Assembly: GCF_050436995.1 (NCBI RefSeq)
Contig: NC_134775.1
Coordinates: 5,309,124-5,373,123 of the forward strand
Reading direction: 5' to 3'
Origin: Anticarsia gemmatalis
Lineage: Eukaryota > Arthropoda > Insecta > Lepidoptera > Erebidae
DNA length: 64,000 nt
This document shows positions 41,119-52,276 of this stretch, one piece after another; the stretch's first letter is position 1, and each line of letters starts with the position of its first letter. Both the position numbers and the translations under genes were made by a program. The notes under the pieces are model-generated. The model was not told where the DNA came from and made no database searches. It saw nothing but the letters and a program-made list of their open reading frames with translations.

Positions 41119-41859
41119 ATGTCTCAGCTTAGTGAAATTCAACTGACCCAGGCGAAGCTAGAAGAAACCTTCAACAAAAGGATGGCTGAACTGGAGGCTC
41201 AACTGCAGACAGGTGCGGCGAAGGACACAGTGGCAAAGATGGCTGAGGAGTTCCGGACCTTCCGTGAGCTGATGTTTGGTGTCCTCAGCTTGCTCCGGCA
41301 ACAGGTAGCAGAATGTGCGCGGATGGTGGACTCCATCGAGACCAGACACCGCAGGAAGGACCTTCTCTTCCTCGGGATCCCGGAGACGGAGAACATTGAC
41401 ATTCAAGGTATGGCCTCCATCATTCTCCAGGGCAAGATGGGCTTGACCACTGTCACAGCATCTTCTATCAGGGTCTGCCACAGGATTGGCGCTCCTGGAG
41501 GTAAACACCATCGTCCTGTACTTGTACGCTTCTCGGATGCGGAGGTCCAGTCTTCTGTTTGGCGAGCGAAGGCGAAGCTGCGGGGGACCTCGATCTCGGT
41601 TAGAGAGTTTCTGACAAGGACCCGCCAAACTATATTTGCTAAGGCTCGGCAGCATTTCGGCATTAAGGACTGCTGGACCCAGGACGGTGCAATTGTCGTC
41701 AAAACATCTGATCGAAGCCGTCATAAGGTTATCACCATGGACGATCTGAACAAGCTTACTACCCTGCATCCAAAGGTGGGCACTGTTAACTCCTCCCGGC
41801 CGAAGCATGCAGCGAACACTGTATCCTCTGCGGCTAGTTCGAAACCGCGTAAGATCTAG
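41119..41859 (+). CDS. LINE ORF1 RNA-binding protein
   Basis: I start at ATG 41119 (MSQLSEIQLTQ), preceded by stop-rich UTR. About 246 residues: an N-terminal coiled coil with heptad leucines (residues 5-75), then a region resembling the RRM-like and C-terminal domains of L1-type ORF1 (RRKDLLFLGIPE block, VRFSDAEVQ block). It should form a trimeric RNA-binding particle with the LINE transcript. The frame is intact. Confidence 0.82.
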   Translation: MSQLSEIQLTQAKLEETFNKRMAELEAQLQTGAAKDTVAKMAEEFRTFRELMFGVLSLLRQQVAECARMVDSIETRHRRKDLLFLGIPETENIDIQGMASIILQGKMGLTTVTASSIRVCHRIGAPGGKHHRPVLVRFSDAEVQSSVWRAKAKLRGTSISVREFLTRTRQTIFAKARQHFGIKDCWTQDGAIVVKTSDRSRHKVITMDDLNKLTTLHPKVGTVNSSRPKHAANTVSSAASSKPRKI

Positions 41860-42324
41860 TTGCTTTCTTGTTCATATTGTGACGTCATCGGTTCTAGTAA
41901 CAGTGCACGGTATAGTGTTAACGCGACCCTCTTATATGTCAACTTTTTATTTCAATTTAACGTTCACCTTCACATTACACCGTATTATTTTTAAACTCGT
42001 TTCGTTAAATTTTAACTTGCGCACTGACAGGATCGCAGAGTTGTCAGCTGTCAAACTGACAAATGACATCTGACTTTGTGACTTGTTCAGTTTCGTTCGG
42101 AAATGTTTAATATTTAATTTCGTTCATTCCACTTCCCCTTTTTTCATTTTGTTTCTGTATTTTTTTTTAATTTATAAATTTTGTGTTAGTGTGTGTTAGC
42201 TGGCGGGTGGTGCAGAGATGCAATTTGCACCGTTTTATTCCTTTCTCTTTTTGTTTTTTTAATTATTTAGTGGTATTCCTTTATTATAATATATATTTAT
42301 TAATTTTATTTTTTCTTCAATATT

Positions 42325-45296
42325 ATGTCTAGTGAAGATGAAGCTTCTTTTGCATCTGCTGACGATTTTAGCTCTTCCCTGAACGTTAGTTTCAGCTCCA
42401 CAAGGGGCACGCTCGGTGATTTTGTTCGCCAAAATTTTCTATGTACAAATAAAAATTTATTTAACGTATGTCACTTAAATGCGCAAAGTATACCGAGCCA
42501 CTATAGTAATCTACAAGAGGCATTCGCTGATGCTGACGTTCATGCCATCCTGATTTCGGAGACCTGGCTCAAACCTCACTTACCTTCTTCTTCCTACTCT
42601 CTTTCTGGTTTCTCTCTAATCCGCAATGACGGCATAGATAGAAGAGGTGGTGGCGTCGCTATCTATCTTAGAAGTGACTTCACCTACCGCATTCTAAACA
42701 CTTCTTGTCCTAATTACTCTGCATCAGCTGAATTTATTTTTCTCGAGGTTTGTGTCAAAGGAGCCAAAGTACTTCTTGGCGTCGTATATTGTCCCCCTTC
42801 CGTTGACTATTTCTCCAGCATCGAGTCGGTGCTGGAATCTACGGGGTCCAGTTACTCACATCATATCATCATGGGCGATTTCAATACTGATCTCTTTTCT
42901 CTCCGCTCACCTCGCTCCTGTAAACTGCTTGAGATTGTCGAGTCCACCAGCCTTCACGTTCTACCCCTACATGCCACTCACCACAACACTGAAGGTGAAG
43001 ATACCTGGCTGGACTTAATCCTTACGTCTGCTCCCTCCCTTGTCTCATCCTCTGGCCAATACCCAGCTCCCGGTTTCTCTCACCACGACCTGATCTTCAT
43101 GTCCTACTCCCTAAAGCCTCCTAAAACCCGTCCTAAGGTTCTGTACAAGCGTTGTTTCGGGCGTATGAATGTTGACTATTTAGGTATGGACGCTGCTAAC
43201 CTTGACTGGGAGCAGCTAACAACAGCTTTGAACATTGATGACAAAATTGCCATTTTCAATAGAGCTGTTGTTGGGCTGTATGATGTCCACGCGCCAGTTA
43301 GGAAGGTTAGGCTTAAACGTCCTCCTGCGCCCTGGATGTCAGAAGGCGTTCGAATGGCCATGAGGCGAAGAGATAGGGCCTTTGCCAAGTTTCGCAGAGA
43401 CCGGTGTGACGAGAATGCCACCAGTTTAAAGTTGCAAGGAACCGATGCAATCAGATGGTACGTAACGCTAAACGCCGGCATTTTCTAAATAATCTTTCCT
43501 CTTCTTCCCCTGCCGATATCTGGAGGTTTCTCGGGACCCTCGGTATTGGCAAACGTCACAGCAGTAACTTACAGTGCACGGTTGGTTTGGATGATATAAA
43601 TCGTCACTTTACGTCCACTAAATCTATTGATCACCAAACCAAGTTCGATACTGTCCAATCCATATTGGAATTACCCAGGCCAAATATTGAATCCTTCTCC
43701 TTTTCTCCAGTAACACCGGAAGAAATTAAAAAGATAATCCTGTCCATTAAATCGAATGCAGTAGGCGCTGATGACGTCAGTCGACGCATGATTGTCACTG
43801 TGTTGGATCACTTGCTCCCCGCCATATCCCATATCATAAATTTCTCCCTTACCTCTGGTTCCTATCCTTCTTTGTGGCGCAAAGCTCACATTATACCGTT
43901 GCCTAAAATCCCAAATCCGTCGCTTCCAGCTCACTTCCGACCTATTTCCATTTTACCTTTTCTCTCCAAAGTGCTGGAGGCCTGTGTGCACAAACAATTA
44001 ACACAGTTTGTGTTAAGCAACAACTTACTTAGCCCACTACAATCGGGTTCAGGCCAGGTCACAGCACTACTTCGGCACTCCTTAAGGTGACTGGCGATAT
44101 TAGGGCGGGGATGGAGAATACTAAGGTCACTGTTATGGCTTTGGTAGACTTCTCGAACGCCTTCAATACCGTCAGCCATGATATCCTTCTCTCTATCCTC
44201 TCCCATCTTAACATATCCTCCGGTGCGCTGAATTGGTTTTCCTCTTATCTTCAAGTGCGCCAGCAATCGGTTCGCTTCGGTGAATCTTCATCGAGCTGGC
44301 GGGAACTGGATTCTGGCGTCCCACAAGGCGGCATTCTTTCTCCTTTACTGTTTTCAATCTTCATCAATCTGGTAACCCAAAATCTTCGAGGAACGTATCA
44401 TCTGTACACTGATGACTTGCAACTTTATTCGCAAGAGACAGTGGACTCTATTTCGGCAGCGGTAGACGTCGTGAATGGTGATCTTGAACACGTCAAGTGC
44501 TGGTCTGAGAGGTTTGGCTTGGCCGTTAACCCTGCTAAATGTCAGGCTATAGTGGTAGGCAGCCACCGCAATATTAGCCGATTAGGTCATCTTCATGTAC
44601 CACCCATAGTCTTTAATGGCTCAACCATTGAAATGACGTCTTCAGTGAGAGATTTAGGTCTTAACATTGAATTTACGTTGAACTGGAAAGTCCAAATAGC
44701 CAATGTTTGTCGCAGAGTGACTAGCACACTGCGGGCTTTATATCGCCTCAAGAACTTTCTGACATCTAGGACCAAAGCCATGCTTGTGCAGACCTTAATA
44801 TTCCCTCTGATCGACTATGGTGATGTGTGTTACTTCGACCTGAATGCAGATCTCCTCAACAAACTTGACCGCCTTCTTAACAACTGCATTCGATTTATAT
44901 TCAATCTTCGCAAGTATGATCATGTATCTACTTATCGCTTCCAACTTAGGTGGCTAATACGCCGCGCGTGTTAGCCACCTAAGTACGTTACGTAATTTAC
45001 GAGCGCTCACTATACTCTTCTCTTTTCTTACTTCCCCTACTCCCCCAGCCTACCTAACTCCCTACTTTCAATACTTGTGTGATAACCACAATCGTAATCT
45101 CCGCTCTTCAAGCAATCTTATTCTTCTCTGTCCATCCCACACTTCTGGGTTTGTCAATTCTTCGTTCCCTGTCCAAGCAGTCTTGTTATGGAATGCGCTC
45201 CCTCTTGAAATCAGGATGTCCACTAACCGTCTTGCGTTCAAGAGCAAAGTACGAGATCTTTTATTGAACAAAGTTGCAGAATCGTCACAATTATCT

Positions 45297-45299
<3 letters not shown>
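42325..45299 (+). pseudogene. LINE ORF2: endonuclease and reverse transcriptase, frameshifted
   Basis: ATG 42325 opens an APE endonuclease (CHLNAQSI, ISETWL, RRGGGVAIY, MGDFNTDL, SHHDLIF at 42465-43095). A frameshift near 43450 leads to the RT start (FRPISILPFLSKVLEA, 43940), a one-base loss near 44047 shifts frame again, and the palm continues with DFSNAFNTVSHD, GVPQGGILSP and YTDD (44407; the sister copy has YADD). After 44950 a hairpin-bearing rearrangement breaks the frame; the C-terminus (SFPVQAVLLWNALP) resumes at 45075. Confidence 0.9.
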
Positions 45300-45300
<1 letters not shown>

Positions 45301-45357
<57 letters not shown>

Positions 45358-45425
45358 ATATATATATATACATAAATAAATATAAGAATATATATATATA
45401 TATTCTTATATTTATTTATGTATAT
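45301..45425. repeat. (TA)n tract and 60-bp perfect palindrome
   Basis: About 26 TA units (45301-45352) are followed by a perfect inverted repeat centred at 45395-45396: a 50-bp core (45371-45420) with arms containing AAATATAAGAATATAT, extended 5 bp each side by the flanking TA. It lies in the LINE 3' UTR; no function is assigned. Confidence 0.9.
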
Positions 45426-45705
45426 TTATCTTATATTTATGTAGCTAATATGTAGGTATATTTGTATTTTTTATTTTGTGTGTATATACTTTATATTATT
45501 ATTTATTTACACCTCATATTGTCTACACCTATTATTATTTATTTGTACACCCTTTCTCAACTCACTCTCCTTCCTCTTTTTAACACCTTCTTAAAAATCT
45601 CTGCATCACCCCAAGTTAGACTGGCAGAAAATGCCCCTGGCATTAAGTCCGCCTTTATACAGCCCTGTATATAAAGTTTGAAATAAATAAATAAATAAAT
45701 AAACA

Positions 45706-46764
45706 AATTTGTTTAATACTGTCCGTTTTCCCTAAATACCTTAAAATAACATCGTCTAAGCTAGTTTTGTTTCGCCCCAGCCATGAGTTAATATTCATCC
45801 ATATTTTCCTAAAATCCCCTTAACAGTTAATAATTTGTTCTTGTCTGTATTTATTTTTGGCTGTTATTATTAATTTATTTACTCTATTTCTAAATTTAGT
45901 ATAGTCCAAACGTTTGTTCATATTTTTCGGATCAGCTTTCCATATTTTAAATAGATTATCCCTACGTAATAACATTGTATACAAATCTTTATCTACCCAT
46001 GGTTGTCTTGTAGTTTTCTTACTTTTTACTGCAACTGTTATTGTACTTTCGTTATATATACGTTGAAATACATTACACATTGACTCCTACAGCAATAGTG
46101 GACATGTTATTGACAGTAGTTGTGTCCAATCATACTCATCCAATTTTTGTATAACTCTTTTATCATCGATCACTTCGCGCAAACTATTATTATTGACGTT
46201 GGCACTCACACAATCACTGTCACTCACACAAACGTTTAACGTAATCCCGATAGCGTGGTGGTCGGTAATGCGCGACTCGAGAACATAGGCGCACGCGCCA
46301 ATCTCGCTCCGTCTCGCTCGCCCCAGATGTGATCCAAACACGATGTCTCCAGCCGGCCGCGATCGCCTCGCGCGTCACCTCGCTACTCGGAATTGCACAC
46401 AGTAGGCCGCATTCACACAGAGTGTTTTTGTATTTTGTTACTATTGGATTCACCGTGTCGTTTAATAAGTTAATATTTGTATCGCCAATCACTATAACAT
46501 TATCGGATGTGGAGATAGATTTAATTAGGGTCTTTAACTGCTGTAAGAATGTTAGTTTGTTATTGGCAGGTGGTCTATAGGTCGCAATTATATGTGTTTT
46601 ATCTCTCCCATACTTTAGCTGACCATGCAATATTTCTACAGCCTCTGTGTTTATTTTTCTAGCCTCAAAATTTAAGCCATTCTTAGCGTATATTAATATT
46701 CCTCCTCCTCTGCTATTTTCTCTTGTAAGTATAAATGTTGTATCCTGCTATTTGGTATAGTGTA
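45706..46764 (-). pseudogene. LINE ORF2: endonuclease middle part and linker
   Basis: Minus strand: YQIAGYN, SRGGGILIYAK (46700), IATYRPP, VIGDTNINL (46490), then, after a frameshift near 46335, ESRITDHHAIG (46270) with the endonuclease catalytic histidine block, a TAG at 46087, and the linker towards RT. It belongs to the 27.8-kb inflated LINE; both sides are cut by other LINEs. Confidence 0.86.
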
Positions 46765-47122
46765 AGTTTATTTATTTATTAACTTCATATACAAAAGTTG
46801 TATAATCGCGGACTTAATGCCAATGGCATTCTCTACCAGTCAACCTACGGGTGATGCAGAGATAAGAAGAAGTAGGTGTATAATAGAAGTGAAGGAGTGA
46901 GTTGAGCAAAGTAAACATTAATAGTTAAAAAAGATTAAAATGGAAAGAAGTATACAAAAATACATAAATATTGATAAATACACATAGCTACATACATACA
47001 AAATATAATACTAGGTACATAAATAAATACGTTATAATACATATTATTATTAGGTATTATAAATTATAAAACATGTAAAATAATAGAAACCTATATAAAT
47101 ACCATAAATATATACCAATAAA

Positions 47123-47621
47123 CTATGATAAAAGTGATGATTCTGCGACTTTGTTCAGCAAGAGATCCCAAACTTTGGCCTTGAATGCCAGACGGTTAGT
47201 GGACGCCCTGATTTCGAAGGGGAGTGCATTCCATAATAGAATAGACTGAACAGGGAAGGAGGAGTTAACAAAACCAGAGGTGTGGGAGGGGCAAAGAAGA
47301 AGAAGATTGTTTGAAGAGCGGAGATGGCGATTGTGGTTATCGCACAAGTATTGAAAGTGGGGAGTCAGGTAGGCTGGGGGGGTGGGGGAGGTGAGAAGGG
47401 AGAAAAGTGTTGTAAGAGCCCGTAAGTTACGGCGCTCACGGATTGGCAGCCACCTGAGTTGGGAGCGATAGGAAGAGACATGATCATACTTTCGAAGGTT
47501 AAAGATAAATCGAATGCAATTGTTAAGAAGCCGGTCAAGTTTATTGAGGAGATCTGCATTCAGGTCAAAGTAACACACATCACCATAGTCGATTAAAGGG
47601 ATAATCAAGATTTGTACAAGC
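47123..47621 (-). pseudogene. LINE ORF2 C-terminal part
   Basis: Minus strand: PLIDYGDVCYFDLNADLL, LRWLPIRERRNLRAL, SFPVQSILLWNALPFEIR, ending LLNKVAES. It corresponds to 44790-45299 of the plus-strand copy and lacks that copy's rearrangement. Open throughout. Confidence 0.88.
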
Positions 47622-47630
47622 ATTGTTTTT

Positions 47631-50382
47631 GGGTATAATTTAGACGGTCACCAAAAATATTTTTTAGGCCTTAAGCCTAGGCACCAAATAAACTAAACAA
47701 CTCCAAAAAAAATAATCAGCTTTATTAAAAGGGTCCTAAAGTATATCATATTATGATCCAAAGTAAATGAAAAAACATCAAAAAAATCGCACGCCTTGTA
47801 CAAATATTCTTTTTGGTTCCTTAAATGGATAAATGGTCACCAAATAATGTCTTACTCAAAGATTAATATTACTACCAAAAATCTTACTCGAAATTAGTTT
47901 GACGTCATCCAAAATACATGATTTGAACCCAGAGTATTTTAATGTAAGACTAAAATTACAATTGCTTCCCTTTATTTCTGAACCCCGCACCCCGCACAAC
48001 CGCCAACGGCGAGTGAGGCACAGGCCGCGGGCGCATCCCCGCGCTCCTCGCTCAGTCGTCGCTGTAGCGTCATAAAGGGTAGTAGTGTATGTAATGTTTA
48101 TGTTCGTAGCGCGCGCGCTTTTCTTACGATGTCCGACGAAGCTTTGGCGGGGCCAAGTACTGTTGAAGCTCCTCTACTTAATAATTCCGAATCTGATTCA
48201 GATCAAGGAAATAATCAGTTAACACCGAAACGAAGACGCAAACAAGGAAGATCTTGGGTTGTAGTACAAAAGTACTCAAATATTCTTGATGCCGAAGTTT
48301 TCATTAAGGACGAAGGGGTGTGGTAGGTTCAAAAAGTACACAATACTGAAGAAGGAGTAAAAAGATATTACCGTTGCAATAAAGTAAAACGACGCGGATT
48401 GCAGTGTTCGGCGGCAATTTATTTGTTGTTTGATTCTACGTCAGATGAAGTGATATTATATCGGACAGAAGAGAATCACAACCATGATTCGTTAGGATCA
48501 CTCCCGGTACGTGGTATATCTGCGCAAACCTGTAGTGAAATAGATAAACTATTTGAACTCAAACTGCAATCAAAGGCAATAATGAGTGCCTTAGCGAAAA
48601 AAAGAGGTATACAGTTACCGTCTAACACACAACTGAAAAATTACCTGGCTCAAATTCGACAACAAAAGTACGGGCCGTCTACTATTAGCTTGGGAGAACT
48701 GAAAGCGTGGCTTGTATCTCACTCACCAATTCCTGAAGACTGTCATTGTGTTTTTGTGGTTTCATTCGAAGTTTCTGACAATGATAAAGACCCCTACTTT
48801 CGTTTTATGTTATCAACTAAATACTTACTGAGCCTTGCAAGCGATTGTAAAATTATTCACGCTGACGCAACTTATAAATTGATCTGGCAGGGTTTCCCTG
48901 TCCTCATCGTTGGAACAACTGATCGTAACAAAAGTTTTCATCCATTTGCTCTAAGCGTAACATCCTCGGAACGAACTGCTGACTTTACATTTGTATTTAC
49001 GGCACTCAAAAACAGTGTTTTTTCTATATATAAAAAAGACTTGACTCCAGAAGTATTGATATCTGATGCAGCAAAAAGCATACAAAATGCATTCTTAAAA
49101 GTTTTTGGACCTAATACCAAAATAAGAATGTGTTGGGCACATGCAAAAAAAAATATCCAAAAACAAGTTGAGAAGTTAATAGACAAATCACAGCAAAAGC
49201 AAATAATATCCGACATAGATGCTTTACAGTGTTCATCGTCTCCTGATGTCTTCGACCGTGCTTGTGAAAGTTTTTTGGTGAAATGGAAAGATCAAAAAGA
49301 ATTTACTGAATACTTTGAAGAAGAATGGCTTATTATGAATCGTAATTGGTATTTAGGAGTCCTTCCAGGTACTCCAGCCACTAACAACGCACTGGAAGCA
49401 TTTAATCGAACTATAAAAGACGAACATACCTTACGTGAGCGTCACTCATTGTCGCGATTCCTGGTGGTAGCAAAAGATATGGTGACCGAGTGGTCTAACA
49501 TTTATGATATGAATAGTAAGTCCGTTTCTCAACAACCGACCATTACTCTCAAGCAATGGACTGAAGCGTATCAATGGGCAAAACTGCCTAAAAGACTTCC
49601 CGTTAAACAGACAACTGACTCAGCGACATACTACCGCATACCAGCCGGTGATAATATGGAATGTAAGACTTTCAATGATCACTGGGAAAGCTTCGACGAT
49701 TTTAAAGAACAGTTTTTCAGTGAATGGGAAGTAATGTTACCCATCAACAGCGAAGAATGGCTAACCGGTAGGTGTAACTGTCCTGCATTCTTAAAACAGT
49801 ATATCTGTAAACATTTATTGGGTTTAGCAATAAGGCTGAAGTATGTGGAACCACCTCATGAAGCCAGAAATATCCCTATTGGCGAAAAGAGAAAGAGAGG
49901 GCGGCCAGCTAAATCCAAAAAAGCTTTGTTAATTCAATGATTTCTATTGTTTTCTTGTTCTAGATCTTAAGTACAAAATAAACCTATTTTGATTTGACTT
50001 TGTTGTTTTTTTAACATATTTATTTAATTTCATACAAAATTAAACAAGTGACGTATGTCTGGGAACCCCAGTATATTAATTGGTATTTATGAAATATTCT
50101 AGCGATCGTTAGCTTTTTTAGCCAAGCGAAAATTTCCAAATTAGCACTCATGGTGTAAAATATTGGTAACACCAATTTAGTGACAATATGTAAAATTTAG
50201 TCTAAAGAGTATTTTAAAGGCGTCCATATATTTTTATAGTAGTCAATAATACGAAAATATGGATTAATTTCATAATATTTTAGGAAACGTAATTTGGTGA
50301 CCATTTATCTATTTTAGTAACCGTTTAGAATTTTATTGGTAGTAAAATAGATACATTTTTGGGTGTCGCTTAAACACAACCC
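47631..50382 (+). mobile_element. MULE (Mutator-like) DNA transposon, 2752 bp
   Basis: Imperfect inverted ends of about 30 bp (GGGT...TTTA...CACC/CAAAAAT) are flanked by the 9-bp duplication ATTGTTTTT (47622-47630, 50383-50391), the size typical of Mutator-like elements. The LINE frame is continuous across one copy of that repeat. A single transposase gene lies inside, with a CpG-rich stretch (47980-48120) just upstream that may act as promoter. Confidence 0.93.
48129..49940 (+). pseudogene. MULE transposase with one in-frame TAG
   Basis: From ATG 48129 (MSDEALAGPST) the frame runs 65 codons to TAG at 48324-48326, then stays open in the same frame to TGA at 49938-49940. Domains: FLYWCH/GCM-like zinc region with YRCNKVKRRG and ENHNHD (48370-48485); MULE catalytic domain with aspartates in HADATYKL (48861) and ISDAAKS (49059) and a glutamate in NNALEAFN (about 49390); SWIM finger CxCx8CxH (49771-49812); basic tail RKRGRPAKSKK. 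The TAG makes this copy a pseudogene unless read through or spliced out. Confidence 0.9.
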
Positions 50383-50391
50383 ATTGTTTTT

Positions 50392-51004
50392 GTCCTGGAT
50401 GGCAGAAAGTTCTTAAGGCGATATAGGGCTCGCAAAGTACAGGTAACCCTACGACAAACATTTGCCACTTGGTCTCTCCAGCTAAGAGTGGAATCGATGT
50501 AAAGGCCAAGGTTTTTAACATGGGAAGATACATGAATTGTGGTGCCATTAAACAAGATTGGAGGCATTTGCACATCCTTTAACCGGCTAATACTCCTATG
50601 ACTGCCTACCACAATGGCTTGGCACTTGGCAGGATTAACAACCAGGCCAAACCTCTCTGACCAGTTCCTGATGTGATCAAGGTCAGTATTAACCGAGTCA
50701 ATCGTCGTGAATATTGAGTCCACGGTTCCTTGTGAGTAAAGCTGCAAGTCGTCGGCATACAGATGATACGAACACTGAAGGTTGTAAGTTACATGGTTAA
50801 TAAAAAAAGAAAATAAAAGAGGGGAGAGGATGCCGCCTTGAGGAACGCCAGAGTTGAGTTCACACCAGATCGATGATGATTCACCGACACGAACCGACTG
50901 CCGGCGTCCTTGAAGATAACTTGAAAACCAATCTAGAACTCCGGAAGACATGTTAAGATGGGAAAGGATGGAGAGGAGAATATCGTGACTGACGGTATTG
51001 AAGG
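50392..51004 (-). pseudogene. LINE reverse transcriptase fragment
   Basis: Minus strand: AFNTVSHDILLSILSHLN, GVPQGGILSPLLFS, YADDLQLYSQ, WSERFGLVVNPAKCQ, up to LKNFLPSRTKT at the MULE target. It parallels 44150-44790 of the plus-strand copy. Confidence 0.9.
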
Positions 51005-51224
51005 CGAATTCTGACTGTTTTATATTTATTTCGGTTAATATTATTATGTCTATATTATATTTCACTTTATCGAGCAATACTAATAGCTCATTGAAATTTT
51101 GTCGAAGAGATCTTATATTTAAATGTAGTATATGAGTGTTCAATATATTGTGGCATAAATCTTTGCTTAAATCCATTATATCAAAGTATCTTTTAAAGTT
51201 AAACTCACTACAAATGTCCTCCAT
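51005..51224 (-). pseudogene. LINE ORF2: endonuclease N-terminus
   Basis: Minus strand: HLNIRSLRQNFNELLVLL and IIILTEINI, the first APE endonuclease blocks. The frame continues at 46764 beyond the inserted LINE. An upstream methionine (MEDICSEF, 51224) is a possible start. Confidence 0.86.
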
Positions 51225-51329
51225 GTTATCGAATTTTAATGCTGAGATTCACCTTGTGTGTACACACAATGTTTTGCACGTGTTTATTGAAATTCCTGGA
51301 ATTGATTTAAATCGTCTTCCGATTTAATA

Positions 51330-52192
51330 TTATATTTTTTTTTCTTCATTATTCTTTTTAGCCAAGATACTACAGTTTTGGACCCAAATATATTGAAATC
51401 CTTTCGGTTTTAGTTTATTACGTACTGCCCAGAGAAGTTGTCGTTTATATTTTGGTAAATCTTCGTTGATGTAAATCCTTTTTTCGCTGCCGTTATCATA
51501 CAATTTGTTGTTTGTTATTTTTGTTTCCTTTTTCATAGACATCCAGCTGTTGCGGGCAGATTTAGTCCGAAGCGTGACGTGGACAATCTTAGGCTTTGTA
51601 TCCTCTGGCTTCTCTTGACCTACCCTCTTAGCTTCTTCAATATCATTTGGGTCTAGATTTAGTTTCTGAGCCAATTTTTGGACCACCAATTTAATGTTTT
51701 CGTTGCCCTGTTTCTCTAGTCCGTGTATTTCCAAACTTTTCTTTTTATCTTTAACCTCTAACTCTTGTACTCGCTCTTCTAATGCCTTATTACATTTCTC
51801 TAAATAAACATTTTTTTGTTCCAATGCCTTAATCTTCTTCTGCGATTCTTCTTTATACTCAAGCATTGTCTGGTACATGTCGGCATAGAATTCAACACTG
51901 TTAGTAAAGTCTTGTATTTTCTTCTCCAAGTTATAGATCACCGATAACTTCTTATTTACCTCAGCCAAGACTTTATCTCCCAACTCTTCACTAGGGTTTA
52001 AAGTAATTATAGCATTTTCTGCGGTTTGCTTCGGACTGCCTTTATTTATCTGGCAGTCGTCGCAGAGAGAGTTGCTTAAAAACTTTTTGTTTACACATTT
52101 CTTATGGTAGACATTTGCACAATCACCTTTGCATTTCACTATATCATCTTTAGCTAAAGACAAAAACAGTTTACATTTTTACACTGCACCAT
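51330..52192 (-). pseudogene. LINE ORF1 with PHD-like finger and coiled coil
   Basis: The likely ATG is at 52190-52192 (MVQC); a one-base shift near 52160 leads into the long frame. N-terminal Cys/His pattern CKGDC..YHKKC..LCDDC resembles a PHD finger, as in ORF1 of several CR1/Jockey-group LINEs. A long coiled coil follows (roughly 51960-51730), then an RRM-like and basic C-terminal domain. It would chaperone the LINE RNA. Confidence 0.82.
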
Positions 52193-52276
52193 TTTGTTTT
52201 CGTTTTATTTATTGTTTACGCAGCGCAAGTTTATCGTAAGACACAACCGAGCGGTAAGTGCGCGCGCACCGAACTG

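Larger units (their letters stand above)
40915..45705 (+). mobile_element. CR1/Jockey-like LINE, near full length, plus strand
   Basis: 5' UTR (40915-41118), ORF1 (41119-41859), ORF2 (42325-45299, frameshifted), AT-repeat 3' UTR and an (AAAT)n tail at 45679-45705. It lies antisense within ORF2 of the larger LINE. ACAAA is seen at both edges and may be a short TSD. The same family occurs at 46765-51004. Confidence 0.87.
46765..51004 (-). mobile_element. 5'-truncated LINE, same family as 40915-45705, split by a MULE
   Basis: Minus strand RT from the AFNTVSHD block (51004) through YADD to RTKT (50392), then the MULE, then the C-terminal part (47621-47123), 3' UTR and an (AAAT)n tail (46768-46782). 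It is truncated within the RT and inserted in the endonuclease of the larger LINE. Confidence 0.88.
24439..52276 (-). mobile_element. CR1/Jockey-like LINE inflated to 27.8 kb by nested insertions
   Basis: Minus strand: short 5' leader, ORF1 with PHD-like finger (52192-51330), ORF2 endonuclease (51224-51005, resuming 46764-45706) and RT (40909-39186), 3' UTR, then a poly-A tail (T run at 24436-24449). ATTT at each side (24435-24438, 52277-52280) and the intact frame of the Harbinger exon mark the target. Inserted later: copia, SINE, Helitron, one plus-strand and one minus-strand LINE. Frameshifts and two in-frame stops show it is dead. Confidence 0.85.
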
